NCBI RefSeq assembly: GCF_027923385.1
Contig: NZ_BSEC01000001.1
Coordinates: 1,004,501 to 1,068,500 of the forward strand
Direction: 5' to 3'
Length of the DNA stretch: 64,000 nt
Source: Methylocystis echinoides
GTDB lineage: Bacteria > Pseudomonadota > Alphaproteobacteria > Rhizobiales > Beijerinckiaceae
Part shown: positions 53,817 through 62,831 of the stretch, one piece after another
Numbering within the stretch: position 1 is the first letter of the stretch
How the letters are laid out: each line of letters starts with the position of its first letter
The notes under the pieces: generated by a model
Seen by the model: only the letters and a program-made list of their open reading frames with translations
Told to the model about the DNA's origin: nothing
Databases searched by the model: none
Made by a program: the position numbers and the translations under genes

Positions 53817-55904
53817 TCAGGAAATCGAGCCGATTGATTTCACTTGGACGCCGCCGCCAACCTCCATATGCGAGAGCACGGCCTGCGAGGGGAACGGCCG
53901 GCTGAGCAGCAGCCGCACATAGGGCCTCGCTTCCGGCGTGGTGAGAACGATGAAGGCTTCGCCGCGCTCCATGCGCTCGCGGATGGCGGCGCCGGCCTCC
54001 TGGGAGAATTTCTCGATCTGCGCCGGATCGGCGTCGAAGCCGATGATCTCGCCCTTCGCGTCGCGCTTCATTTTTTCGTGGAAAAACAGGTCCCAGCGCG
54101 GACCCAGCCGCAGCACGCCCAGAACCCCTTCGATCGCGAGATCGCTGCAGATCTGCGATCCGAGGCGCGTGCGCACATGTTCGACGATCGCTTCCGCGCG
54201 CCGCGCGAAGGGGGCGATTTCCGCAATCGCCTCCAGAATGAGCTCGAGGTTGCGGATCGACACGCGCTCGGCGAGCAGGAGTTTCAGCACGCTTTGCAGC
54301 GTCGAATGCGTGATGAGGCTTGGCGCCATATCGTCGACGAGGCGCCGATATTCCGGCTCCAGCCGGTCGATCAGCGCGCGCATATCCTTATAGGTGAGAA
54401 GCTGCGCGAGATTGTTGCGCAAGGTCTCGGAGAGATGGGTGAGCAGCGCCGATACTGGATCGATCGGCATGTAGCCCAGCCGCTTGGCTTCCTCGATCAT
54501 GGCGTCGGGAATCCACATCGCGCGCATGCCGAAGGCCGGGTCGGTGGTTTCCTCGCCGGCGAGATTGGGCGCCGATCCGCGCCCAAGGATCACGAGATGG
54601 CGCTTGAGCTGCAATTCATTGGTCGCGACCAGCGCGCCCTGAATGCGGATCTGGTAATGTTTCGGACGCACGTCGAGATCGTCGGCGAGTTTGATGTCGG
54701 GAAAGACGAAGCCGTAATCGCGCGCGAAATTGCGCCGCATGCGCAGCACGCGCTGTCCGAGCTCCGCCTGATAGGGCAGCATGCCCGCCCAGAGCTGCTT
54801 GCCGAGTGACAGTTCGACCGGCGGAATGCGCAGCAGCTCGCGCGCGGATTCCTTGCCGTCCTGTTTGGACTGGCGTTCGGCGGAACGCTCCGTTTCATCC
54901 TTGAGCAGACGCGCCTTCTCCGCCTGTTTGGGGATGAGATAGGCGACGAAGGCCATGACGCCGCCCAGCGCCCCGAAAGGCGCGAGCGGCAGGCCCGGCA
55001 TGAGCGCGAGGACGAACATCAGCGAGGCGGCGACGAGCAGCGCCCGCGGATACATGCCGAGCTGACGGAGAATGTTCTGCTCGGCCGAGCCGCGCATGCC
55101 GCCTTTCGAGACGAGCAGGCCGGCGGAAAGCGAGACGATCAGCGCCGGAATCTGCGACACGAGCCCGTCGCCGACCGAAAGCTTGGTGTAAACATCGGCT
55201 GCGGCGGACAGGCTCATGCCATGGCGCGTGACGCCGATGATGATGCCGCCAAAAATATTGACGGCGAGGATGATGAGACCCGCGATGGCGTCGCCGCGCA
55301 CGAATTTCGATGCGCCGTCCATCGACCCGAAGAAGGCGCTTTCCTCTTCGAGCTCGCGACGGCGGACCTGCGCCTCGCGCTCGTCGATCAGCCCGGCGGA
55401 GAGATCGGCGTCGATCGCCATCTGCTTGCCGGGGATGGCGTCGAGGGTGAAGCGGGCGCCGACTTCGGCGATGCGGGTCGCGCCCTTTGTGATGACGAGG
55501 AAATTGACAGTGACGATGATCGAGAAGACGGTCAGACCGATGACGAAATCGCCGCTCATGACGAGCCGCGAGAAGCCGCTGATGATGTAGCCTGCCGCGG
55601 TCGACCCTTCAGAGCCGTGCGACAGGATGAGGCGCGTCGTCGCAATGTTGAGCGACAGGCGCAGAATGGTCGCGACCAGCAGGACTGTCGGGAAGGACGA
55701 AAATTCCAGCGGCTTCTGAATCCAGAGCGCCACCATCAGGATGAGAACGGAAAGGCCGATCGAAAAGGCAAGTCCGGCGTCGAGCAGGAAGGGCGGGATC
55801 GGCAGGAAGAAGACGCACAGGATGAACACGATCGACATGGCGAAGCCAATGTCTTTCGAGCTCCCTTCCCCTGGAGTCTGCGGCCTGGCGGCGGCATCCG
55901 TCAT
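53817..55904 (-). CDS. flhA: Flagellar export protein FlhA
   Basis: Largest gate subunit, 695 residues. Eight N-terminal helices contain [24 protein letters not shown], the FHIPEP signature. The loop [20 protein letters not shown] precedes a large cytoplasmic domain (from about 330) that binds chaperone-substrate complexes. [18 protein letters not shown] lies inside it. Lies between fliQ and fliR. Confidence 0.97.
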   Translation of the reverse strand: MTDAAARPQTPGEGSSKDIGFAMSIVFILCVFFLPIPPFLLDAGLAFSIGLSVLILMVALWIQKPLEFSSFPTVLLVATILRLSLNIATTRLILSHGSEGSTAAGYIISGFSRLVMSGDFVIGLTVFSIIVTVNFLVITKGATRIAEVGARFTLDAIPGKQMAIDADLSAGLIDEREAQVRRRELEEESAFFGSMDGASKFVRGDAIAGLIILAVNIFGGIIIGVTRHGMSLSAAADVYTKLSVGDGLVSQIPALIVSLSAGLLVSKGGMRGSAEQNILRQLGMYPRALLVAASLMFVLALMPGLPLAPFGALGGVMAFVAYLIPKQAEKARLLKDETERSAERQSKQDGKESARELLRIPPVELSLGKQLWAGMLPYQAELGQRVLRMRRNFARDYGFVFPDIKLADDLDVRPKHYQIRIQGALVATNELQLKRHLVILGRGSAPNLAGEETTDPAFGMRAMWIPDAMIEEAKRLGYMPIDPVSALLTHLSETLRNNLAQLLTYKDMRALIDRLEPEYRRLVDDMAPSLITHSTLQSVLKLLLAERVSIRNLELILEAIAEIAPFARRAEAIVEHVRTRLGSQICSDLAIEGVLGVLRLGPRWDLFFHEKMKRDAKGEIIGFDADPAQIEKFSQEAGAAIRERMERGEAFIVLTTPEARPYVRLLLSRPFPSQAVLSHMEVGGGVQVKSIGSIS

Positions 55905-55926
55905 TCACGCGCTCCGTTGCGCCGCG

Positions 55927-56193
55927 TCAGAAGCCTTTTTCGATCTTTGAATAGGCGAACTGCGCGAGCATGCTGATTTTCGAGCCGATATAGGGGGTCG
56001 CCAGACCCAGCACGGCGATCATCGCCACGATCTTTGGAACAAATGTGAGCGTTGTTTCCTGCACCTGGGTCAGGGCTTGCAGCAGTGCGATGACGATGCC
56101 GACGGCCATCGCCGCGCCGACGAGCGGACCCGACACCAGCAGGATCGTCAGTATGGTTCGCTGAACGATTTCGAGCGCGTCGGCCTCGTTCAT
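55927..56193 (-). CDS. fliQ: Flagellar export protein FliQ
   Basis: 88-residue, two-helix export gate subunit: ILTILLVSGPLVGAAMAVGIVI then LLQALTQVQETTLTFVPKIV, the conserved family core. Complete and of normal length. Separated by only 2 bases from the preceding flgD stop. Confidence 0.95.
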   Translation of the reverse strand: MNEADALEIVQRTILTILLVSGPLVGAAMAVGIVIALLQALTQVQETTLTFVPKIVAMIAVLGLATPYIGSKISMLAQFAYSKIEKGF

Positions 56194-56195
56194 GA

Positions 56196-56600
56196 TCAGG
56201 CGACGGAGACGCCCGACGCCAGCGACACCCTGCGTCCGTCGGCAAGATTGGCGACGAGGCCGCCGTCCGCGAGCGTGACCGATTGAACCGCGCCACTCAC
56301 CGCGCCATCGGCGGAGGTGATGGTGCGGCCGATGAGGGCGCTCCCTTGCGTGAGCGTGGCCTGACTATTCAGCGATGTCAGGAGATCATTGGTTTTGACC
56401 GCCTGCTCGAGCGAGGAGAAGGTTGCGAGCTGCGTGACCGTCTGCGTGGGATCGACCGGCTTGGTGGGGTCCTGATTCTTGAGCTCCGTCAGCAGAAGCT
56501 GAAGAAACATCTTGTAATTGCCAGCCGCTTTCGTGGCGTCGGCGCTGGCTGCGGATGTCGGACCGCGCGTCGCGGCCGCCTGGACGGGTGTAACTGTCAT
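56196..56600 (-). CDS. flgD: Hook capping protein FlgD, short form
   Basis: 134 residues. The N-terminal FlgD core NYKMFLQLLLTELKNQDPTK then PVDPTQTVTQLATFSSLEQ is diagnostic. The C-terminal part is short (one beta domain, ALIGRTITSADGAVSG and on), as in rhizobial FlgD, compared with about 220 residues in enterobacteria. It scaffolds FlgE polymerisation at the hook tip. Confidence 0.93.
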   Translation of the reverse strand: MTVTPVQAAATRGPTSAASADATKAAGNYKMFLQLLLTELKNQDPTKPVDPTQTVTQLATFSSLEQAVKTNDLLTSLNSQATLTQGSALIGRTITSADGAVSGAVQSVTLADGGLVANLADGRRVSLASGVSVA

Positions 56601-56610
56601 GTCGTTTCCT

Positions 56611-57018
56611 TTATGCGACTTCGCGGGCGCCTTCCGGCTCGCTGGCCATCAATTCCGCTTCAACCGGAAAGAGTCCGCGAACCGCTTTCAGCGCCTCGAA
56701 CATCTTCTTGTCTTCGATGTTGCGCACGGCCGTCCGCAGGCCCTCCATGATGCGGGGATCATGCGCGGAGCTGCTCAGCGAGATGAACATTTCGCGGCAA
56801 AGCTGCAGGGCCGTCTCACAGTCGTTTGGCGACATGAGCATCGTCTGGATGATGAAGTAGAGGCGCTTGAGCGGCGTTGTCGCCGCTTCGGCCTGCATGA
56901 CGTGACTTTCCAGGAGGAAGGTGACGTCATTGAGAAGCTCGAGGCAAACCTTGCGGTCGACCTTGAGAACGGCGCCATTGATGAAGATGCGCTCACCGCG
57001 GCGTAGGGAGATGTTCAT
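56611..57018 (-). CDS. flbT: Flagellin translation regulator FlbT
   Basis: 135 residues, MNISLRRGERIFINGAVLKV then DRKVCLELLNDVTFLLESHV, matching FlbT, which in Caulobacter binds the flagellin mRNA leader and represses its translation or stability. No flagellin gene is in the window. flaF follows without a gap on the other side. Confidence 0.94.
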   Translation of the reverse strand: MNISLRRGERIFINGAVLKVDRKVCLELLNDVTFLLESHVMQAEAATTPLKRLYFIIQTMLMSPNDCETALQLCREMFISLSSSAHDPRIMEGLRTAVRNIEDKKMFEALKAVRGLFPVEAELMASEPEGAREVA

Positions 57019-57366
57019 TCAGGCGAGTCCGTCGGCGATAATGCGGTTGATGTCGATGAGGCCGTCGAAATTGGTCGAGGCGCCGCGATCGATGGCGTCC
57101 GCCTCGCGGCGCACCCAGAATCCGATCGAGATGAGAGAGGCGCGCAGTTCCGCCGGCAGACCGTTTTCCTCGTTGCAGAGGTCGGAAATGAAGATCGACC
57201 AGAGCCGGCGGAGATAGTCCGTCGCCTCGAAGGACGCCGGCGTGAGCGGTCCGCTGGATTTCGCCGCGGCGAGCTTCTGGATCGCCTTTTCGAGCGCCTC
57301 CTTTTCGCGGGTGCGCGCGGAATGGGACGAGTCGCTTGCCATTTCTACGTAGCGTTGATGATACAT
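57019..57366 (-). CDS. flaF: Flagellar biosynthesis regulator FlaF
   Basis: 115 residues from the ATG at 57366 (MYHQRYVEMASDSSHSARTR), the position matching the usual MYxxxYxE start. FlaF promotes flagellin synthesis or secretion antagonistically to FlbT. The central EATDYLRRLWSIFISDLCNE and LISIGFWVRREADAI are typical. The stop abuts the flbT start. Confidence 0.92.
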   Translation of the reverse strand: MYHQRYVEMASDSSHSARTREKEALEKAIQKLAAAKSSGPLTPASFEATDYLRRLWSIFISDLCNEENGLPAELRASLISIGFWVRREADAIDRGASTNFDGLIDINRIIADGLA

Positions 57367-57377
57367 CAGGCTCGGTC

Positions 57378-58421
57378 TCACAGATATTTGATCAGGCTCA
57401 GCTGGCTTATTCGCGCGGTGAGCGTGTAAGCCGTTTCAATTTGTGTCATGAGACCGTTCACGCGCGCACTGGCCTCGATGGGGTCAACCGCCTCGAGGTC
57501 ATGCAGATGCGCATCCAGCGTGTCGGACTGAATCAACATCGTTTCATTTGCGGTCTGGACGGTGTTCTGGATCACGCCCAGTCGCGCTTGCGTCTTTGTC
57601 AAGGCGTGAATGCCGGAGTCGAGCGTGGTCATGGCGGATTGCAGCAGCGTCGAATATGCGGCGCTGCCCTGATCTTCGGCGCCGAGGTCCGTCATCATCG
57701 TATAGGCGGCGGCAAGCTTTTGCAGGGCGGGCTCATTGGCGGTGATCGAGGTGTCGATGGCGACTGAGAGGCTCACCTGGCTGCGGATCGGCGTGTCGGA
57801 GGCGCGGGACCAGTCGTTTTTCCAGCTCGCCGCCGAGAAGAGCGACGAAAAGGCGCCGTCGAGGAAGGTCTTCATCTGCGGTCCGGTGATGGTCGAGACC
57901 GCGGGATCGCTTTGGGAGAAGCCGAATTCGGCGACGAAGGCGGCGTCGAGCGCGATCTTGTTCGTCTGGGGCGGATCGGAGAAATAATTGACGACCGGCT
58001 CCTGATCCGTATTCACGCCGCCGAAGACGAAACCTTCCGCGTTCGAGCTGTTGAGCTTCGCCATGAAGGTTGTGAGCGCCTGTCGCGCCTGGGTCACGAT
58101 GGCGCCGGGATCGCCGCCATTGGTCTGCGCGCCCATCAGCGTCGCGCGCATGCCCTGCGCGTCGGACAGCAGGGCCGAGAGCGCGACCTGCGTCGAATCG
58201 AGCCGACTGCTCAGCATGCTGTTCGAGGCGCGTGTCGCCTCCAGCGACGCACGCGCCGAGACAACTGTAAAACTCTCGCTCACGCCCCTGCCCATCGCGA
58301 GGCCGAGATCGGCGTGGCGTCCCGTGGTGACTTCCTTCTGACCCCGCGTCAGATCGGACTGGAGCAGGGCGAGCGTGCGTCGCAACGAGGCGGTCATTGT
58401 GTAGGTCGATGTCAGATACAT
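57378..58421 (-). CDS. flgL: Hook-filament junction protein FlgL
   Basis: 347 residues of hook-associated protein 3. A flagellin-like N-terminal helix (MYLTSTYTMTASLRRTLALL, then LTRGQKEVTTGRH) and C-terminal helix (EASARVNGLMTQIETAYTLT, ARISQLSLIKYL) form the coiled D0/D1 domain, with a variable middle. The C-terminus overlaps nothing; it lies 8 bases after flgK. Confidence 0.92.
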   Translation of the reverse strand: MYLTSTYTMTASLRRTLALLQSDLTRGQKEVTTGRHADLGLAMGRGVSESFTVVSARASLEATRASNSMLSSRLDSTQVALSALLSDAQGMRATLMGAQTNGGDPGAIVTQARQALTTFMAKLNSSNAEGFVFGGVNTDQEPVVNYFSDPPQTNKIALDAAFVAEFGFSQSDPAVSTITGPQMKTFLDGAFSSLFSAASWKNDWSRASDTPIRSQVSLSVAIDTSITANEPALQKLAAAYTMMTDLGAEDQGSAAYSTLLQSAMTTLDSGIHALTKTQARLGVIQNTVQTANETMLIQSDTLDAHLHDLEAVDPIEASARVNGLMTQIETAYTLTARISQLSLIKYL

Positions 58422-58429
58422 GGCCCTGC

Positions 58430-59899
58430 TCAGCGTATGGCCGCAAACAGCGAGTCGAACATGGAGTTGACGGCTTCGAGAAGTTTGGCCGACGCCTGAT
58501 AGGAGTTTTCGAGCGCCAGCATTTGCGACATCTGGTCGTCGAGATTGACGCCAGTCGCGTTCGAAAGCGCCTGCGTCGTCTGCGACACCACGGCGTCGTA
58601 ATAGGTGGTGGCGCTGTCCGCCTGCTGACGCTGCGCCGCGACCCAGCCGTTGGAGGCGGCGGAGAAGGTTTCGAGCGAGGCCGTGTTTCCCAGCCCGGCG
58701 GCAGGATCGAAACCAAGCGTCTTCGTGGAGGCGTCGATCAGCGCGATCAGATGATCGGCGTAACCCGGGGCGTGGCTCGGATTATAGACATAGGCGGGAT
58801 CGCCGGAGGCGCCGCCGTCGCGCAGGAGCGTCGCGTCGCCGCCCTGTGACGGATCGACGGTCGCATTGACGAGGATCTGACCGGCCAGTCCGGGAATGAG
58901 CGTCGCGGTGGGCGCCTGCGTCGCCCCCGGATAGGTGAAGAGCCCGGGAAGATCCGGGCCGCCGCCGCCGCTCTGATCGCTTTCTGCAAAAGCGACGACG
59001 AGGCCGCGCGCGATCTCGTCGAGCTGGCTCTGATATTGCGGCATGATGTCGTCGCGCAACTGCGTCATGCCAAGGATGGCGCCGGAGCGCAGCGCCAGCG
59101 GCGCGCCGGCGCCTGTGACCTGCACGCCGTCGATGTAGACGGCCGAGCCGTTGACGCCGGGGGCGAGCGTCGCCGTCTCCTGAAAGGCGAGCTTGCGCGG
59201 CGTCGTTTCGAACAGGGTGACGCCGCTGTCGGTGTAAAGCACCATGTCGTTGTTGGGTCGGCTGACGGCCGAGACGCCGATCTTTTTCGACAGTTCCGCC
59301 AGCAGGCCGTCGCGCTTGTCGAGCGCATCGGTGACGTCGGCGCCGGTCGCCGCGCCATAGACGATCTCAGCGTTGACTGTTCCGAATTTTGCGAGAAGGC
59401 CGTTGATGTCGGCCACCGCCGCGGCGATTCCCGCATCGGCGGTGCGCCGCTCCTGCTGGACGGCCAGCGTCGCGTCATGCAGCGAGGAGACGAGATTCTG
59501 CGCCGCGCCGATCGTGAGCTGCGCGCCCGTTTCGTTTTGTGGCGTGGCGCTGAACGCCTGCAACGCGCTCTTCAATTTCGAGATCAGCGAGGCAGGCGAC
59601 CGGCTGTTCTCGGAATCGGAGAGGTTGAGCGTCTTGTCAATGCGGGTCAGCGCATCCGCGACGATTGTCGAGGACTCCTGATGCGCATTGGCGGAGAGCA
59701 GATTGCGGAAAAGCGCGACATCGGTGGCGCGCTCGACGCCAAGCAGGACGACGCCTCCGTCGCCGGGCGCAATCTTCGCATATTTGGCGTTGACCCCCGC
59801 AACGCCGGCGCCCGCGATATTGCGGGAGGTGACGCTGATCTGGCCCGAAACGACGCCAAGCGACCTTAAGGCGATGGCGCCGGCCGTACTGAGAGACAT
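58430..59899 (-). CDS. flgK: Hook-filament junction protein FlgK
   Basis: 489 residues of hook-associated protein 1. N-terminal SLSTAGAIALRSLGVVSGQI then ISVTSRNIAGAGVAGVNAKY, and C-terminal GVNLDDQMSQMLALENSYQA followed by SAKLLEAVNSMFDSLFAAIR, are the defining axial-protein segments. Shares with FlgL the chaperone FlgN, a candidate for which lies later in the operon. Confidence 0.94.
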   Translation of the reverse strand: MSLSTAGAIALRSLGVVSGQISVTSRNIAGAGVAGVNAKYAKIAPGDGGVVLLGVERATDVALFRNLLSANAHQESSTIVADALTRIDKTLNLSDSENSRSPASLISKLKSALQAFSATPQNETGAQLTIGAAQNLVSSLHDATLAVQQERRTADAGIAAAVADINGLLAKFGTVNAEIVYGAATGADVTDALDKRDGLLAELSKKIGVSAVSRPNNDMVLYTDSGVTLFETTPRKLAFQETATLAPGVNGSAVYIDGVQVTGAGAPLALRSGAILGMTQLRDDIMPQYQSQLDEIARGLVVAFAESDQSGGGGPDLPGLFTYPGATQAPTATLIPGLAGQILVNATVDPSQGGDATLLRDGGASGDPAYVYNPSHAPGYADHLIALIDASTKTLGFDPAAGLGNTASLETFSAASNGWVAAQRQQADSATTYYDAVVSQTTQALSNATGVNLDDQMSQMLALENSYQASAKLLEAVNSMFDSLFAAIR

Positions 59900-59909
59900 G
59901 GCGCTTTCC

Positions 59910-61145
59910 TTACTTCAGGTTGTTGAGAACTTGCAGAATCTCCGACGCAACCTGAAAGCTCTGCGTGTTCGCGGTGTAGGATCGCTGGGCGATGATCATG
60001 GAGGAGAGTTCGGCCGCGAGGTCGACGCCCGACCCTTCCAGAGTCGACGACGCGATGCTGCCGCGACCGGCCGCATTGCACGCGGCGACGGAAATTTCGC
60101 CCGAATCGCCATTGGCGGCGTAGACATTGCCCGTGTAGTTGAACAGCGCGTTTGGCGCGCGGACATTGCCCAGTGGAATGGTGTAGGCCGACACAAGCTG
60201 ACCGTTGTCGAGCTGATAGCTGAGCGTGCCATCCGAGGCGACCTGGATCTGTTGCACGGAGCCCGCGGCGTTGCCGTTGGCGCGCGAGTCGTTGACGATG
60301 AAGGGCGCGCCTAATTGCGTTGTGTTCGAGAGATCGAGCGCGATCGATCCGCCACCGGTCGGCGTCACGGATATCGTGCTGCCGGTGAGGATGGCGCCGT
60401 TCGCGGGATCGAAGGTGAGATTCTGGGTCGCGAGCGCCGCCGCCGCATAGGGGAAGGTCCCGCCTGTCGATCCGCTCGCCTCATAAATCGAGACTTCCCA
60501 GTCTTCGGCGGCGTTTTTGGCGTAATAGATGTCCAGAACGACCGGCGCGCCGAGATTATCGTAAACCGTCAGTGACGATTTCGCCGTGTAGGTTGCGCCC
60601 GCGAGATTTGTCGACGGAAGGTTTGCCGGCGGCACATTCGCCGCCGTCGACGGCAGGTTGACAGACAGCACGCCCGAGGACGTCGGGTTGGAATAGAGGC
60701 GGTCGTTGCGGATCTTCACGACCTGCAGATTCCCCAGCGAGTCGGGCGCCGCTCCCGCCGGCGCGGCCATCAGAAAATAGCCTGCGGAGTTGACGAGGCG
60801 GCCCTGCGTGTCGGTCGTGAAGGAGCCCGCGCGCGTCAGAAAGGTGGAGCCGGAGCCATCGGCGACGACGAAGAAGCCGGCGCCGCGGATGGCGAGGTCG
60901 GTCTGGTTTCCCGTGGCGTTGAGCGGCCCCTGCTGCATGATGTCGTAGCGGCTGCGGGTCGTGACGCCGCCGCCGAACTGGTTGGGGTCCTGAAAGCCGT
61001 TGAGCACGGTGAGAAAATGCGTCGTCGCATGCTTGTAGGCGGTCGTGCTCGAATTGGAGATGTTCTCCGAGATATTGGCGAGCGCGGCGGCCTGGGCGTT
61101 CATGCCCATGATGGAGGAGGAAAACAAGCCGAAGGAGTTGGACAT
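59910..61145 (-). CDS. flgE: Flagellar hook protein FlgE
   Basis: 411 residues, subunit of the hook. N-terminal MSNSFGLFSSSIMGMNAQAA then LANISENISNSSTTAYK, a variable middle, and C-terminal SSTLEGSGVDLAAELSSMII then AQRSYTANTQSFQVASEILQ, typical of rhizobial FlgE. It is the first gene of the leftward operon; the promoter should lie in 61146-61292. Confidence 0.95.
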   Translation of the reverse strand: MSNSFGLFSSSIMGMNAQAAALANISENISNSSTTAYKHATTHFLTVLNGFQDPNQFGGGVTTRSRYDIMQQGPLNATGNQTDLAIRGAGFFVVADGSGSTFLTRAGSFTTDTQGRLVNSAGYFLMAAPAGAAPDSLGNLQVVKIRNDRLYSNPTSSGVLSVNLPSTAANVPPANLPSTNLAGATYTAKSSLTVYDNLGAPVVLDIYYAKNAAEDWEVSIYEASGSTGGTFPYAAAALATQNLTFDPANGAILTGSTISVTPTGGGSIALDLSNTTQLGAPFIVNDSRANGNAAGSVQQIQVASDGTLSYQLDNGQLVSAYTIPLGNVRAPNALFNYTGNVYAANGDSGEISVAACNAAGRGSIASSTLEGSGVDLAAELSSMIIAQRSYTANTQSFQVASEILQVLNNLK

Positions 61146-61292
61146 TTCACCGATCCGATAGCGTGATTGCGGTCGATTAAACGCCGAGCGGCTTGTCTGA
61201 AGCTGTCACGCGCACGCGGCTCCGCATTGCCGACGCCCTTGTTTGGGCGATAACAATTTACCGGTGCTGATCGATATGGAGAGAAAGCCATC

Positions 61293-61718
61293 ATGGCCGG
61301 TAAGCATGTCATGGACGGCGTCCGGCTTCATGCCGGGCTGTCGGCGCTCTCGCGCTGGCGCCTGCGGTCTGTCGGCGCGCCGCTCTTCGAGCGGCTTGGC
61401 GACGCGCCGGCGGATCGTCGCCATGAAAAGCGCCGCGCCGTCCGGCTCACCTGGGGCAAGGCGCTGGACCTGTCGGAACGGTTCCTGTGCGACTGCCGGA
61501 TCGTCGACCGCGCCCAGGGCGGCGCGCGCCTGCGCCTTGCCCGCAACATTGCGCCGCCGACGCGCTTTTACCTTTTCGACGAAGCCGAGGGCGGGATTTT
61601 CGCCGCGCACATCATGTGGCGGCGCGGGAGTGAGATTGGTTGTCGTCTGTCGCCGACGCCGTTGCGCGACAAGGCCCATGTCGCGCAACGCATGAAAGGT
61701 CGTTACTACGCCCTGTGA
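61293..61718 (+). CDS. PilZ-like domain protein
   Basis: 141 residues, divergent from flgE. The segment ADRRHEKRRAVRLTWGKAL then CRIVDRAQGGARLRL and EIGCRLS is PilZ-like: an RxxR-type arginine cluster followed by a small beta barrel, the cyclic-di-GMP site in bona fide PilZ proteins. The D/NxSxxG part is replaced by DRAQGG, so nucleotide binding is uncertain. Location beside flgE suggests a motility-related role. Confidence 0.65.
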   Translation: MAGKHVMDGVRLHAGLSALSRWRLRSVGAPLFERLGDAPADRRHEKRRAVRLTWGKALDLSERFLCDCRIVDRAQGGARLRLARNIAPPTRFYLFDEAEGGIFAAHIMWRRGSEIGCRLSPTPLRDKAHVAQRMKGRYYAL

Positions 61719-62033
61719 TCAGGCCTCGCCCGCGACAAAATATCTCAGCCGCCGCTGCGCCGCCCAGCGCGCCGCGTGGCCGGCGCCGGCGGCGAAGGAG
61801 GTGGCGTCGAAGGGGGCCTGTTCGTCTTCCGCCGCGCGCGCAAGAAGGCCCGCCGCGATGGAGAGGAGAACAGTGGTTGAGGCTTTGACGAAGGTCGCGT
61901 CGTCGGCGCCGCCGTCGCGCGCTTCGCTGCGAATGCGGTCGACGATGGTGCGCACTTCATAATCGAGCAATTCGAGATCCTGGCGGAGTGGCGTATCGAG
62001 CTTCTGACATTCTTCGATTGTCATGACCGTCAT
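61719..62033 (-). CDS. Hypothetical protein
   Basis: 104 residues from the ATG at 62033 (MTVMTIEECQKLDTPLRQ), mostly helical, no signal peptide. The segment KASTTVLLSIAAGLLARAAE is hydrophobic but short. An upstream ATG at 62072 and an internal one at 62024 are alternatives. No recognised family; it converges on the PilZ-like gene. Confidence 0.55.
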   Translation of the reverse strand: MTVMTIEECQKLDTPLRQDLELLDYEVRTIVDRIRSEARDGGADDATFVKASTTVLLSIAAGLLARAAEDEQAPFDATSFAAGAGHAARWAAQRRLRYFVAGEA

Positions 62034-62162
62034 GCCGGCGCCGTGCCTCCTACGCATGCTGCTTCTCTCCACTACGCTTACGGCCTCGACTGTGTGGGCC
62101 GCGTCTAAACAAACGCTTGCTTCGAGAGGGCGGGCGCAACGCGCCGTCAGTCTCGCGCAATT

Positions 62163-62525
62163 CTACGGTTGATCGCGCAGACACTCGGCGCGATGGAGCT
62201 GGGCGCCGAGCGCAAGCGAATCGCCCTTGAGCCGTGCGACCTCCGCCTCGCCGCCGCCCTCGAAGATCGTGGCCATGGGCGTGGGAACGCCGAAGGTGCG
62301 CGTGCGGTCGTCCTGATAGCGCTGATATTGTGCGATCTCGGCAAGGATCAGCGTGCGGTCGGTGCGGGCGCGCATCTGCGCGAGCTGCCGGCAATCGGCC
62401 TGGGCATAGGCGGCGGGGCTGATCGGCGCCGGGGCGATTTCGGCGGGGCGCAGGGCGCAGCCGGGAAGCGGGGCGATCAGTAAGACGATGACGGTCGCCA
62501 GGATGTCGCGCGCGGTTCCCTGCAT
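62163..62525 (-). CDS. Small putative lipoprotein
   Basis: 120 residues. The N-terminus has a hydrophobic stretch and lipobox LPGC with C23 as the modified residue (MQGTARDILATVIVLLIAPL). The mature part is hydrophilic and helical, with CRQLAQMRARTDRTLILAEI and a second Cys near the end. Unknown function. Confidence 0.62.
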   Translation of the reverse strand: MQGTARDILATVIVLLIAPLPGCALRPAEIAPAPISPAAYAQADCRQLAQMRARTDRTLILAEIAQYQRYQDDRTRTFGVPTPMATIFEGGGEAEVARLKGDSLALGAQLHRAECLRDQP

Positions 62526-62831
62526 TCGTCCCTCCGCCGCGGCCGAGGCGGGCCGCTTGCTCCTTCTTGGGCAAAGAGGCTGGCGCGAGGCCTTCCGGTC
62601 CCTCCGGCGGTCTTAGGGGCCGGGCCACGCCGCGACATCATGGACCGTCGACGGCGCTTTCCGGGGCGGCTTCGGCCGTCATATAAGGGGCTTACATTCT
62701 CCCGGAGACGTCGCGGTGGCGGCGGGCCGGGCCTGTTTTCGCGCCCGACAGATTGTTAGACCAAGACGCGGCCTCCGGGTTCGGTCATAATGCCAACCGG
62801 CCGCCGAGCATCGAGAAGGACAAGAAAGCGC
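62526..62831. other. Intergenic region upstream of phaC
   Basis: About 306 bases without a supported gene, between divergent lipoprotein and PHA synthase genes. A CATATAAGG (about 62679) may be a -10 element, but no matching -35 was seen. No repeats of the dispersed families. Confidence 0.35.
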